A DNA stretch of 64,000 nt. Source: Streptomyces spiralis. Lineage in GTDB: Bacteria; Actinomycetota; Actinomycetes; Streptomycetales; Streptomycetaceae. The position numbers were made by a program, and so were the translations under genes. The notes beneath the pieces were generated by a model. That model made no database searches and had not been told where the DNA came from. It saw only the letters and a list, made by a program, of their open reading frames with translations. The stretch covers positions 229,102 through 293,101 of the forward strand of contig NZ_BNBC01000003.1 in NCBI RefSeq assembly GCF_014654675.1, in the 5' to 3' direction. Each line of letters opens with the position of its first letter. Within the stretch, counting starts at the first letter, position 1. Of this stretch, positions 25,645-34,194 are shown piece after piece.

Positions 25645-26391
25645 ATGAAGGTCGTAGTGATCGGTGGCACCGGGCTCATCGGCTCCAAGGTGGTCGCCAG
25701 GCTCCGCGAGCACGGGCACGAGGCGGTGGCGGCCGCGCCCAGCACCGGCGTGAACACGCTGACGGGCGAGGGCTTGGCCGACGTCCTGGAGGGCGCGTCG
25801 GTCGTGGTCGACGTGTCCAACTCCCCCTCGTTCGAGGACCAGGCCGTCATGGACTTCTTCCGCACCTCCACGGCCAACGTCCTGAAGGCGGAGTCCGGGG
25901 TCGGCGTCACACACCACGTGGCGCTGTCCGTGGTCGGCACCGAGCGCCTCCGGGAGAGCGGGTACTTCCGCGCCAAGCAGGCCCAGGAAGAGCTGATCAA
26001 GGCGTCGGGAATCCCCTACTCCATCGTCCACGCCACCCAGTTCTGCGAGTTCGCGAAGGGACTCGCCGACGGGATGACCGACGGCGACACCGTGCGCGTG
26101 CCCGCCGCGAGGATCCAGCCCATCGCCTCCGACGACGTGGCAGCGGCCGTCGGCCGCACCACGGTCGGCGCCCCGGTCGACGGCGTCGTCGAGGTCGCGG
26201 GCCCAGAGGCGTTCCAGCTCGCCAACTTCATCCGCACGGGACTCGCCGCCCTCGACGACCCCCGCGAGGTCGTCACGGACCCGCAGGCGCGGTACTGGGG
26301 TGCCGAGCTGCAGGAGGCCACGCTCCTGCCGGGGCCGGACGCGCAGATCGGCGAGATCACGTTCGCCGACTGGCTCGCACAGCAGAAGTGA
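25645..26391 (+). CDS. Atypical SDR (NmrA/NAD(P)H-binding) oxidoreductase
   Basis: A 248-residue NAD(P)-binding protein of the atypical/NmrA-like SDR group. KVVVIGGTGLIGSKVVARL at the N-terminus is the cofactor loop; HHVALSVVGTERLRESGYF and RAKQAQEELIKASGIPYSIV match family members annotated as NAD-dependent epimerase or oxidoreductase. GAGAGGAA precedes the ATG. ECF41 targets are known to include oxidoreductases and epimerases, and an ECF41-like site lies upstream. A strong terminator follows 11 nt after the stop. Confidence 0.88.
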   Translation: MKVVVIGGTGLIGSKVVARLREHGHEAVAAAPSTGVNTLTGEGLADVLEGASVVVDVSNSPSFEDQAVMDFFRTSTANVLKAESGVGVTHHVALSVVGTERLRESGYFRAKQAQEELIKASGIPYSIVHATQFCEFAKGLADGMTDGDTVRVPAARIQPIASDDVAAAVGRTTVGAPVDGVVEVAGPEAFQLANFIRTGLAALDDPREVVTDPQARYWGAELQEATLLPGPDAQIGEITFADWLAQQK

Positions 26392-26402
26392 GCAATCCCT
26401 GA

Positions 26403-26441
26403 GAGTGGCCCCCGCCGGCAGGCGGGGGCCACTCTGCTTTT
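26403..26441 (+). terminator. Strong rho-independent terminator
   Basis: A perfect 14-bp stem (GAGTGGCCCCCGCC / GGCGGGGGCCACTC) with GGCA loop, followed by TGCTTTT. It closes the sigma-linked flavoprotein-SDR transcript. Confidence 0.9.
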
Positions 26442-26741
26442 GATCCCCGCACGGGGGCAGAAGCCGGCGAGCTCAGGAACCGCGTGGCCGAGCTCCGCCG
26501 ACAACTCGCGCTTCTCGACGAGCGGATGGGCCGCACGGAGGCCCGGTGCTCGGCGTCATTCACCAGATCATGCGATGCGCGCCCCTCGCCGTCACGCCGA
26601 GACTGGCGGTGCCGGCCGAGGGTGGGTGCGCCGGTCGGCCGGACGGCCACGACGCGATGCGTCGGCGGCTGGATCCGTCACCGCCGCGGCTTGTCCGGGT
26701 GGTGACAGGCGATGTGGCGCAGCGAGCTGAGGAGCAGCGCG
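26442..26741. other. Gene-free stretch with a possible regulator scrap
   Basis: The plus-strand reading ELRNRVAELRRQLALLDERM near 26470-26530 looks like the C-terminal coiled helix of a MerR-type regulator, but no start or DNA-binding part is present, so I do not call a gene. The stretch also holds repeat-element copy B (26558-26608), which probably serves the downstream hydroxyquinol genes. Confidence 0.35.
26558..26608 (+). promoter_or_regulatory. Repeated bipartite element copy B, upstream of hydroxyquinol genes
   Basis: CACCAGATCATGCGATGCG (26561-26579), 19 bases, then GAGACTGGCG (26599-26608). Copy C at 30763-30813 has the same two halves with the same 19-bp spacing on the other strand. 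The element ends 133 nt before the maleylacetate-reductase start. Confidence 0.6.
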
Positions 26742-27804
26742 ATGGACGGGTTCGTGCACCAGGGGCAGATCACCAAGGTGGTCTTCGGCAGCGGCACACG
26801 GCTCCGCATCGGCCAGGAGGTCGCCGCCCTGGGATGTGGGCGGGCGGTGGTGCTGTCCACACCCGGTCAGGCCGCCCAGGCGGCCGCGGTGCAGGGGACG
26901 CTCGGCGGCATGGCCGCCGGTGCTTTCGCCGAAGCGGCCATGCACACGCCCTTGCACGTCACCCGAAGAGCCTTGCGTTTCGTGGCGGCTCAGCAGTCCG
27001 ACTGCCTGGTCAGTGTGGGAGGCGGGTCGGCGATCGGGCTCGGCAAGGCGGTGTCGCTGCGCACCGGACTTCCACACATCGCGCTGCCGACCACGTATGC
27101 GGGGTCGGAGATGTCTCCGATCCTGGGCGAGACCGACGGCGAACGGAAGACGACGCGTCGCCTGCCCGAGGTGCGGCTGAGGACGGTGGTCTACGACGTG
27201 GATCTCACCGTCACCCTCCCGCCGGCCATGGCGGCGGCCAGTGGGCTCAACGCGCTCGCCCATGCGGTGGAGGCGCTCTACTCCCAGGACGGTGATCCGC
27301 TCGCGTTCCTGATGGCCGGTGAAGCGCTCACCGCGCTGACGACCCATCTCCCCGGTGTCGTGGAGCGACCGGACGACATCGAGGCCCGCTCCGGGGCACT
27401 GTACGGAGCCTGGCTGGCCGGCGCCTGTCTGGGCACGGTCGGCATGGCGCTGCACCACAAGATCTGTCACGTCCTCGGGGGCATGTTCGCACTGCCGCAC
27501 GCCGAGACCCACGCGGTCGTGCTGCCGCATGTGGTGGCGTTCAACGCGCCGTCCGCGCCACGGGCGATGGCACGGATCGGCACCGCACTGTCCGCCGCCG
27601 ACCCGGCGACCGGTCTGTACGAGTTCACCGGGCGGCTCGGGGTCCCCCCGCTCGCTGCGCGAACTCGGCATGCCCGAGTCGGGCATCGAGGCGGCGGCCG
27701 ACCGAGTGCTGGAGAACGCCTACTGGAACCCCCGCCCGGTGGACCGGCGCGCCGCCACCGGGATCCTCACCCGCGCCTGGCGCGGGGCCGCACCGACTGA
27801 ATGA
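26742..27804 (+). pseudogene. Maleylacetate reductase (iron-containing alcohol dehydrogenase family), frameshifted near the 3' end
   Basis: About 353 residues when one base is ignored. VSVGGGSAIGLGKAVSLRTG is the NAD-binding motif; HIALPTTYAGSEMSPI and HHKICHVLGGMFALPHAETH are characteristic of maleylacetate reductases, which convert maleylacetate to 3-oxoadipate. The frame breaks in a C6 run at 27644-27649: before it the protein reads EFTGRLGVP, and removal of one C continues RSLRELGMPESGIEAAADRV to a TGA at 27802-27804. ATG 26742 has AGGAG upstream. The break removes only the last ~50 residues in frame, and could be a sequencing error. Confidence 0.85.
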
Positions 27805-27872
27805 CCCCGAAGAAATGCGCGTCCGCCGCGGCCCGCCGTCCGCGGTGGCGACCAAGAGCAAGGGAGACATAC

Positions 27873-28742
27873 ATGCGAGACCTGGACAGCGCGGACATCA
27901 CCGAGGAAGTGATCTCCGCCATGGCCGGAACCGAGGATCCGCGGGTGGCGCAGATCCTCGACTCACTCGTCCGTCATGCGCACGACTTCGTCCGCGAGGT
28001 CGGCCTGACGGAGGAGGAGTGGGCGAAGGGCGTGGACTTCCTGACCCGGACCGGTCAGCTGTGCTCACCGCAGCGCCAGGAGTTCATCCTGCTGTCCGAC
28101 GTCCTGGGCGTCACCATGCTCGTCGACGCGATCAACCACCGACGGGAGGGCAAGGCCACGGAGAACAGCGTGCAGGGTCCGTTCTTCCGGGAGGACCGGC
28201 CGTCGCGGGACACGGGGGACGACATCTCCGGGGGAATTCCAGGGGCTCCCCTCTTCTTCGACGGCCAGGTGCTGGACGAGGACGGCGAACCGGTCGCCGG
28301 CGCGGCCGTGGACGTCTGGCACAGCGACGGCTCGGGCCACTACGACGTCGACGTCCCCGGGCTCACCCAGCCCGCCATGCGCGGCCTGTTCCGGACGGAC
28401 GCCCAGGGACGCTTCGCCTTCCGTTCCGTCCGGCCCGCCAGCTATCCGATTCCCGGCGACGGCACCGTGGGTGAACTGATGAAGGCGACAGGACGCCCGC
28501 TGATGCGCCCGGCCCACATCCACCTGGTCATCGAGGCGGCCGGATACCAACGGGTGACGACCATGCTGTTCCCCTCGGACGACCTCTACCTCGACCAGGA
28601 CCCCGTCTTCGGCGTCAAGCAGTCGCTCATCGCCGACTTCGCCACCCACGCGGCGGGGACCGGCCCCCACCAGCAGTCGACCGACGAGGCCTACACCGCC
28701 ATGCAGCACACCTTCGTGCTGGATCCGCTGTCCCGTCGTTGA
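27873..28742 (+). CDS. Hydroxyquinol 1,2-dioxygenase (intradiol type)
   Basis: A 289-residue intradiol ring-cleavage dioxygenase with the N-terminal helical linker domain (about 1-110) and the beta-sandwich catalytic domain. All four Fe(III) ligands are visible: tyrosines in SGHYDVD and ASYPIPGD, and histidines in RPAHIHLV. The sequence and the neighbouring maleylacetate reductase favour hydroxyquinol (benzene-1,2,4-triol) over catechol as substrate; the product would be maleylacetate. ATG 27873 has AGGGAGA upstream. An in-frame ATG at 27801 overlapping the upstream stop is less likely. Confidence 0.9.
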   Translation: MRDLDSADITEEVISAMAGTEDPRVAQILDSLVRHAHDFVREVGLTEEEWAKGVDFLTRTGQLCSPQRQEFILLSDVLGVTMLVDAINHRREGKATENSVQGPFFREDRPSRDTGDDISGGIPGAPLFFDGQVLDEDGEPVAGAAVDVWHSDGSGHYDVDVPGLTQPAMRGLFRTDAQGRFAFRSVRPASYPIPGDGTVGELMKATGRPLMRPAHIHLVIEAAGYQRVTTMLFPSDDLYLDQDPVFGVKQSLIADFATHAAGTGPHQQSTDEAYTAMQHTFVLDPLSRR

Positions 28743-28899
28743 TCGCCGCGGCCCGGGGCCGGACACCGCATCCGCGTCCCGGGCAGCCAGGTCTCGGCCC
28801 CGGACACGCTCGAGGCCGACGGTCCGTCGGACGACGGACATCCACACGCTCTTCCCCGCCCCTCGGCAGCCGGCCGAGCGCCCTTCCACGGAGGCAACC

Positions 28900-29415
28900 A
28901 TGCCTGCATCCCTCGACCTGACCGCCGCGTTCCGAGCCACCATGGGCCGGCTCGCCACCGGCGTGAGCGTGATCACGACCCGCAACGAGAGCGACCCGAT
29001 CGGCATGACGGCGAGTGCTGTCGCCTCCCTGTCGATGGACCCGCTCCAGCTCATCGTCTGCATCGGCAACCACCTGTACACGTGTGAGGCGATCACCAAC
29101 TCCGGACGGTTCGCCGTGAACATCCTCGGCGAGGGCAGCGAGGAGCTGGCCATGAACTTCGCCGTCTCCAAACCCGACAAGTTCGCCGGAGTGGACTTCC
29201 ACGTGGAACACGGAGTACCGGTTCTCCGAGACGCCATCGCCTACGTCGTCTGCGACGTCGCCGCGGCGCTCCCCGGTGGCGACCACACCATCTTCGTCGG
29301 CGACGCACGGCACTTCGAGCACCGGGAGCAGGCGCGTCCGCTCCTGTACTTCGCGGGCGGGTTCCGCAGCATGCGACGTGCGCCCTCGGCCGCCGTGCCC
29401 GTGCGCACAAGCTGA
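28900..29415 (+). CDS. Flavin reductase family protein
   Basis: A 171-residue flavin reductase of the FMN-binding split-barrel fold: FRATMGRLATGVSVITTR, then GMTASAVASLSMDPLQLIVC and SGRFAVNILGE. Such proteins supply reduced flavin to two-component monooxygenases. In hydroxyquinol pathways the partner hydroxylates resorcinol or a related phenol, but no oxygenase component is encoded nearby, so the partner is missing or distant. GGAGGC precedes the ATG. It follows the dioxygenase by 157 nt in the same direction. Confidence 0.88.
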   Translation: MPASLDLTAAFRATMGRLATGVSVITTRNESDPIGMTASAVASLSMDPLQLIVCIGNHLYTCEAITNSGRFAVNILGEGSEELAMNFAVSKPDKFAGVDFHVEHGVPVLRDAIAYVVCDVAAALPGGDHTIFVGDARHFEHREQARPLLYFAGGFRSMRRAPSAAVPVRTS

Positions 29416-29545
29416 CGGGTGGGGCGGAAGCCGCACATCACGGTGGGCCTCGCGGCGGGTGGGCGGACGACAGCGTCCGCCCACCCGTCCGCGAGGCGCT
29501 CCCCAGCGCTCCGCGTCCGGCGCGGCGAAAGAGAGGTGCCTCGAC

Positions 29546-30001
29546 ATGCTGGGACCCGGGTACCGCCGGCAGCTCCAGGCGGTCGTCTCCGGCAGCGCGA
29601 CTCCCTACGGCTACACGCTGACCCTGTGGACCGCCACCGCGGTGACATCCGCGGCTCGCGGCTCGCCACGGGCGGTGGACGCCGTAGTGCTTCTGATCGG
29701 GGCGACGCTGTCCTTCGTGGCCGTGGGTGCGTTCGCCGCGGGCGGCCTGCGCCGGCCGATCGGCCCGCGGGCCGCCGGCCCGACTCCGCTCTGGGCAGCC
29801 TTGCACCTGCCGTCGGCGGGCGCCGGGATGCTGCTGTGCCGGCTGCTCGCCTCCTTCCTCTCCGGATGCCTGCTGTGGACGGCGGTCGGTGCGGTGAGCA
29901 CGGCGGTCTACCTGGTGGGCGTCGCCGCACAGTTCTGGTACGCCGAACGTCACCTCGGCGAGTCCCCCGAGCGGTCCCAGGACGCGCAGCACGCGTCCTG
30001 A
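29546..30001 (+). CDS. Small membrane protein of unknown function
   Basis: A 151-residue protein with about four hydrophobic segments (around 35-70, 85-105 and 110-135) and a charged C-terminal tail. No family recognised. ATG 29546 has GAGAGG ten nt upstream. It follows the flavin reductase by 130 nt and is closed by a very strong hairpin. Confidence 0.6.
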   Translation: MLGPGYRRQLQAVVSGSATPYGYTLTLWTATAVTSAARGSPRAVDAVVLLIGATLSFVAVGAFAAGGLRRPIGPRAAGPTPLWAALHLPSAGAGMLLCRLLASFLSGCLLWTAVGAVSTAVYLVGVAAQFWYAERHLGESPERSQDAQHAS

Positions 30002-30006
30002 TACGA

Positions 30007-30047
30007 CATGCGGCCGCCGCCTCCTGGTGGGAGGCGGCGGCCGCATG
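30007..30047. terminator. Perfect 18-bp-stem hairpin between convergent genes
   Basis: CATGCGGCCGCCGCCTCC pairs perfectly with GGAGGCGGCGGCCGCATG around a TGGTG loop. It lies between the membrane-protein and nitroreductase stops and likely ends transcription from both sides, though no T-run follows. Confidence 0.8.
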
Positions 30048-30091
30048 TGGTGTCCTGCGTCGGCACGGTGCGTGCGAGCACCGGCTCCGGA

Positions 30092-30685
30092 TCAGACGGT
30101 GGTGAAGACCTCGTCGTAGTCGAGTCGGGGCAGGCGCGGCAACCACGCGTTCTCGCCGGGCCTGCCGATGTTCACCACGGCGAGGACCCCGTGTTCAGCG
30201 TCGGGGAAGAACTCCTTGTTGATCCCCTCGGCATCGAAGCCCGTCATGGGTCCGGCCGCGAGGCCTGCGGCGCGCACTCCCACGATGAAGTACCCCACCT
30301 GGAGCGCGGCGTTGAGCCACGCGGACTGCTCCCGCACGGACCTTTCGGCGAAGAAGACGTCCTTGGCCTGCGGGAAGTGCGGGAACTGGCTCGGCAGTTC
30401 CCGGTGGAACTCGTAGTCCGCCGCGAGGATCGCCACCAGCGGAGCCGACGCGGTCTTGGCCCGGTTGCCCTCCGCCATGTGCCCGAGCAGGCGCTCACGG
30501 GCCTCGTCCGACCGGACGAGGACGACGCGCAGCGGCTGCTGGTTCATGGAGGTCGGGCCGTACTTCACCAGGTCGTGGATAGCACGCACCTGTTCGTCCG
30601 TCACCGGCTCGTCCGTGAACGCGTTCGCCGTGCGTGCGTCGCGGAACAGGAGACGTTGGGCCGCGGAGTCGAGTACGAGAGACAT
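30092..30685 (-). CDS. Nitroreductase family protein (malonic semialdehyde reductase-like)
   Basis: A 197-residue FMN-dependent nitroreductase-fold enzyme. GPTSMNQQPLRVVLV contacts FMN and GVRAAGLAAGPMTGFDAEGI is typical of the RutE/HadB-like branch, which reduces 3-oxo acids or enals using NADPH. ATG 30685 has AGAGG just upstream. Copy C of the repeated bipartite element lies 77-128 nt upstream, in the same relative position as copy B before the hydroxyquinol genes, so a common regulator is likely. Confidence 0.88.
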   Translation of the reverse strand: MSLVLDSAAQRLLFRDARTANAFTDEPVTDEQVRAIHDLVKYGPTSMNQQPLRVVLVRSDEARERLLGHMAEGNRAKTASAPLVAILAADYEFHRELPSQFPHFPQAKDVFFAERSVREQSAWLNAALQVGYFIVGVRAAGLAAGPMTGFDAEGINKEFFPDAEHGVLAVVNIGRPGENAWLPRLPRLDYDEVFTTV

Positions 30686-30762
30686 GGACACCTCTTGGGG
30701 AAGTCGGAAACGGGACAGCACGGGCTCGGTGTCGTACGGGACCGACGCACATGGCCCGACGT

Positions 30763-30813
30763 CGCCAGTCTCCGAAAGACGGCTCCCCGGCCGCATCGCA
30801 TGAACTGGTGATT
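30763..30813 (-). promoter_or_regulatory. Repeated bipartite element copy C, upstream of the nitroreductase
   Basis: On the minus strand: CACCAGTTCATGCGATGCG (30810-30792), 19 bases, GAGACTGGCG (30772-30763). Both halves and spacing match copy B. It ends 77 nt before the nitroreductase start. Confidence 0.6.
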
Positions 30814-30825
30814 CGCGGGACACCG

Positions 30826-31250
30826 TCGTCCGCTCCCCGCAAACGCAACTGGGGTACGGCGGACTCGGTGAGCCGAGCGGCCGTCAGAATCTCCCCTCGC
30901 GAGCAGGACACCGCCGACCGCACGATGACCGTCGTGTCCGTCGCACCGGACGCCTCGCCGAACGCGACGGTCCCGGGGCGGCGCACATCGGCCAGATCGA
31001 GCCACCGGCAGGCCGCCTCCACGTCTCCCCCGGCGAGCGCGGTCATGGCGCCGACGGCACAGAGCCTGGGATCCGCCGCGACCAGCTCCCTGGGCAGTTG
31101 CTCCAGCCAGGGCGCCGCATCCGTATGGCGCCCGGCGGCCACCGCGCCCTCCCACGCCTGCAGCACCGCCGCAGCCGCGGTCGTGAGGTCCGCGCCGAGA
31201 ACCGCGTGCCGGACCGCCCGCGACGCCTCTCCGTGTTGCTCGAAATTCTT
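30826..31250 (-). pseudogene. ATP-binding LuxR-family (MalT-like) regulator, internal fragment
   Basis: Read leftward: EASRAVRHAVLGADLTTAAA, VLQAWEGAVAAGRHTDAAPW, LEQLPRELVAADPRLCAVGA and GGDVEAACRWLDLADV. This is the helical-repeat region that follows the P-loop ATPase domain in large LuxR regulators. Neither the ATPase domain nor the LuxR DNA-binding domain is present and no start can be supported. It sits directly beside element copy C, so it may be what is left of the regulator that used that element. The rest of 31251-31400 holds nothing I recognise. Confidence 0.55.
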
Positions 31251-31400
31251 GTCGGCCTTCCCTGATGGGGTCAACGGCCACATCGCGCGACTTGTCGCTG
31301 CGCTCGTCCCTCGGGCTTTTCACGCCATGGTTTTGACGTGTTCGAACGATGGCCTCGGCCCTCCGGACCAGGCGCCCTCCCGGCGACGCCTCGCCCGGCC

Positions 31401-31436
31401 GGCCCGGGCATCGCCTGTTCATGCGATGCCCGGGTC
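31401..31436 (-). terminator. Strong hairpin after the DUF427 gene (contains element-like core, copy D)
   Basis: CCCGGGCATCGC pairs with GCGATGCCCGGG (12 perfect pairs plus flanking GU and GC) around an 8-nt loop, 22 nt past the DUF427 stop. It probably ends the NADH-dehydrogenase/MarR/DUF427 transcript. One arm plus loop reads GCATCGCATGAAC on the minus strand, the core of the repeated element. Confidence 0.65.
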
Positions 31437-31457
31437 CGCCTTCGGCCCGGCGCCGTG

Positions 31458-32252
31458 CTATTCGGCAGCTCCACCGGTGGGGTCGGTGGGCCTCGGCAGC
31501 AAGGTGCCGTCGACGTACAGATCGACGTGCTCGTTGTAGAACGCGGTCAGCCCCGCGATGCGGTTGGCCTCGACGGTCGGGAAGTCGTACGTCCAGGCGA
31601 TGTCCTCATGGGAGGCGGTGTCGCTGTCGAACGACCAGTAGCTGCTCGTCGTCCCCTTGTACGGGCACCGGGTCACCGTGTCGGAGTGCCGCAGCCGGGT
31701 CCAGTCGATGTGCGTGCCGTCAAGGTAGTAACGGGTCGGCAGACCGGTCTCGAACAGCTTCACGCACTGGGGTGCCTCCGCCAGCAGGACCCCGTCCAGC
31801 TCCACACGGATGGCGCTGGAGGACCGCAGGGCGTCCACGCGGGAGTACGGGCTCCTCGGGTGGACGAAGACCGGCTCATCCTCCTCGAACCAGGAGTCCA
31901 GCGCGTCCCACTCGAAGCGCACGGTGTCGTGCAGGGGCTCCGGGGCGCCCTCGTCCCACACCCATGCCGCACCCGCGCGGACCTCGGAGCCGACCTGCAG
32001 GGTGTGCCGGCGTGCGGGGCCGGCACCCAGTTGCTCCGTGTGGTCGTCATCGCGGAGCAGGCCGTCGACCAGGTCCTCGACCGGAATGCTGAACTGAGGG
32101 TAGGCCTGCCATTCCCACACATACAGGGCGCGGCGCGTGTCGAAGACGACGCGGCCGCCGACCAGCCCGCGGATCCGACGCGGTACGGGCTCGACGTGCC
32201 CGATCGGGACGATCAGGCCCGGATGCAGAACGCTCTCGATTGCAATTGCCAT
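31458..32252 (-). CDS. DUF427 domain protein (two tandem domains)
   Basis: A 264-residue protein made of two DUF427 beta-tent-like units (about 25-115 and 130-250). GRVVFDTRRALYVWEWQAYP opens the first; LDGVLLAEAPQCVKLFETGL and DTVTRCPYKGTTSSYWSF mark the second, the latter being the family signature with a conserved cysteine. Function unknown; the family is often found near redox enzymes. ATG 32252 lies seven nt after the MarR stop, so the pair is an operon. Confidence 0.88.
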   Translation of the reverse strand: MAIAIESVLHPGLIVPIGHVEPVPRRIRGLVGGRVVFDTRRALYVWEWQAYPQFSIPVEDLVDGLLRDDDHTEQLGAGPARRHTLQVGSEVRAGAAWVWDEGAPEPLHDTVRFEWDALDSWFEEDEPVFVHPRSPYSRVDALRSSSAIRVELDGVLLAEAPQCVKLFETGLPTRYYLDGTHIDWTRLRHSDTVTRCPYKGTTSSYWSFDSDTASHEDIAWTYDFPTVEANRIAGLTAFYNEHVDLYVDGTLLPRPTDPTGGAAE

Positions 32253-32259
32253 GGCGGTC

Positions 32260-32793
32260 CTACCCTCGTCGTTCCATGCTTTCGGTTGTACAGGACTGCG
32301 GCACCGCGACAGTGTTTCCGGAGTCCGGCAGCGGAGGCCCCGGCGGGGGCTTCGCCCCCTGCACTCCCCGAAGGTAATCGAGGAGGCCTCGGTCGATGTC
32401 CCCCGTGCCGGCGTCCTCCACTGCGTCGTGAACAGCCCGGTCGAGGAGGAGTGTCCCCAGACGCAGCACATCGTGTGCGATCGGAGTGAGCCGGACCTCG
32501 ACGCTTCGGCGGTCGTGCCATGGGGTTCTGGTCGCGACGAGTCCGCGGTCCCGCAGGCGGCCCACGAGCCGACTCGTCGCGGACCGACTCAGTCCGATCC
32601 TGTCGGCGAGTTCGCTCAGGTGCAGCCGATGCGCGGGAGCCGGCGCCTCCGCCCGGAGGGCGAACAGGGCGTAGAACTCACGGGGCTGGAGGCCCAGATG
32701 CCGATCGAGCCGTCGCTCGACACGGGTCTCGATCTGCCGGTGGAGCCGATCGAGTGTGCTCCACCGTCCGATCGACGACATGTCCTCGCTCAT
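32260..32793 (-). CDS. MarR-family transcriptional regulator
   Basis: A 177-residue winged-helix regulator: ELADRIGLSRSATSRLVGRL is the recognition helix region, then DRRSVEVRLT forms the wing. ATG 32793 (MSEDMSS) is the likely start, 16 nt after the upstream gene's stop; 32781 is possible. It lies between the NADH-dehydrogenase-like and DUF427 genes in one transcription unit and probably modulates them. Confidence 0.87.
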   Translation of the reverse strand: MSEDMSSIGRWSTLDRLHRQIETRVERRLDRHLGLQPREFYALFALRAEAPAPAHRLHLSELADRIGLSRSATSRLVGRLRDRGLVATRTPWHDRRSVEVRLTPIAHDVLRLGTLLLDRAVHDAVEDAGTGDIDRGLLDYLRGVQGAKPPPGPPLPDSGNTVAVPQSCTTESMERRG

Positions 32794-32809
32794 CGCGGTG
32801 CTCTCCGTC

Positions 32810-34162
32810 TCAAGCGGCCCTGTAGATCGCCCGGCTCTCGCCGGCACGCTGTGCGTCACCGCTGGTGACGAAGGCGTCCCGGGGGTGCTGCACGGAGAGC
32901 AGGGAGACGAGGTCTCGGCCGAACAGGGCCGCCGTGAGCCAGACGGAAAGGACGCGGATCTTCCGTTCCCAGCTGGGCACGGCCAGGACGTGGTAACCCC
33001 GGTGCATCAGCCAGGCGGGGAATCCCTTGATGACGATGCTCTTGTACTGGAAGATGCCCCGTCCCAGTCCCAACGTCGCGACCACTCCCAGGCTCGCGTG
33101 GCGGTAGCTCCGGATTCTCCCTCCCCGCAGGCCGGCCACGATGTTCTTCGCGAGCCACTTGCCCTGCCGCACGGCATGCTGAGCGTTCGGCACCGTGTGC
33201 GCGCCCGGCACGGGCGAGGCCAGATCGGGAACGGCCGCGTCGTCTCCGGCCGCCCACACATCCTGCACGGGCTCGCTGTCGGTGCCCACGCGGAGATCGG
33301 CACGGACCACGAGCAGACCCCGCTCGTCGACGGGCAGATCCGTGTGGTTGTGCACCACCGGGTTGGAGGCGTTGCCCGCCGTCCAGACGATCAGCGCGGA
33401 ATCGAACTCCTCCCCGCTCGAGAGCACGACGTGTCCGTCCTCGGCGGAGACGAGCTGCGTGTTCAGGTGGACGTGCGCACCACGCCGTTCCAAGGAGTCC
33501 ACCACCCAGGCGCCCGGCTTGTCTCCCACCTCGGGCAGAATGCGGTCCCGGGCCTCGACCAGATGGAACGACAGATCGTCGATACTCAGCTCCGGATAGG
33601 ACTTGAGCATCGCGGTCGCCAGAGACAGCAGTTCACCGAAGCCCTCGACACCGGAGAAGCCGCCGCCCACGAACGTGACGGTGAGCAGCTTTCGTCTCTC
33701 GGCCCCCGGGGGCAGTGAGGCCGCCTCGTCGAACGCCGTCATCAGCCGGTCGCGGATGGCCACCGCCTCCTCCACGTGTTTCAGGCCGATCGCCTGCTGT
33801 GCGAGTCCGGGGATGGGGAAGGTGCGCGTCACGGCGCCGGCGGTGACCACGAGGATGTCGTAACGCATGTCGTGGTCGGCGCCGTGCACGGGCCGGACGG
33901 TGACCTTCCGGTCCGTGTGACGGATCTCGGTCACGCTCCCCGCGATCAGCCGGGTGCGGCGCAGGTGCCGCCGCAACGACACCGCGGCGTGACGTGCCTC
34001 GACCGATCCGGCCGTCACCTCCGGCAGGAAGGGCTGGTAGGTCATGTACGGACGTGGGTCGACGACGGTGACCCGTGCCTCGTCCTTGCGCAGCGTCTTC
34101 TCGAGGCGCCACGCGGTGTAGAAGCCCGCGTAGCCGCCACCGACGATCACAATCTCACGCAT
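32810..34162 (-). CDS. Type II NADH dehydrogenase-like FAD oxidoreductase
   Basis: A 450-residue pyridine nucleotide-disulfide-type flavoprotein of the NDH-2 group. The FAD motif is IVIVGGGYAGFYTAW at residue 4; YDILVVTAGAVTRTFPIPG and the NADH motif VTFVGGGFSGVEGFGELL (about 165) follow; VWAAGDDAAVPD is the second FAD contact. The C-terminal helix with aromatic/basic residues may bind the membrane, where it would pass electrons from NADH to quinone. ATG 34162 has AGAGGG upstream. First gene of an NDH-MarR-DUF427 operon with an ECF41-type promoter 32 nt before it. Confidence 0.9.
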   Translation of the reverse strand: MREIVIVGGGYAGFYTAWRLEKTLRKDEARVTVVDPRPYMTYQPFLPEVTAGSVEARHAAVSLRRHLRRTRLIAGSVTEIRHTDRKVTVRPVHGADHDMRYDILVVTAGAVTRTFPIPGLAQQAIGLKHVEEAVAIRDRLMTAFDEAASLPPGAERRKLLTVTFVGGGFSGVEGFGELLSLATAMLKSYPELSIDDLSFHLVEARDRILPEVGDKPGAWVVDSLERRGAHVHLNTQLVSAEDGHVVLSSGEEFDSALIVWTAGNASNPVVHNHTDLPVDERGLLVVRADLRVGTDSEPVQDVWAAGDDAAVPDLASPVPGAHTVPNAQHAVRQGKWLAKNIVAGLRGGRIRSYRHASLGVVATLGLGRGIFQYKSIVIKGFPAWLMHRGYHVLAVPSWERKIRVLSVWLTAALFGRDLVSLLSVQHPRDAFVTSGDAQRAGESRAIYRAA

Positions 34163-34194
34163 GGTTCCCTCTGCTCGTAGTTCGACACCACATA

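Noticed and set aside
31409..31430. Copy D of the repeated element as a true regulatory site
   Set aside because: It lies in the stem and loop of a strong hairpin just after the DUF427 stop and lacks the GAGACTGGCG half, so a terminator is the simpler reading.
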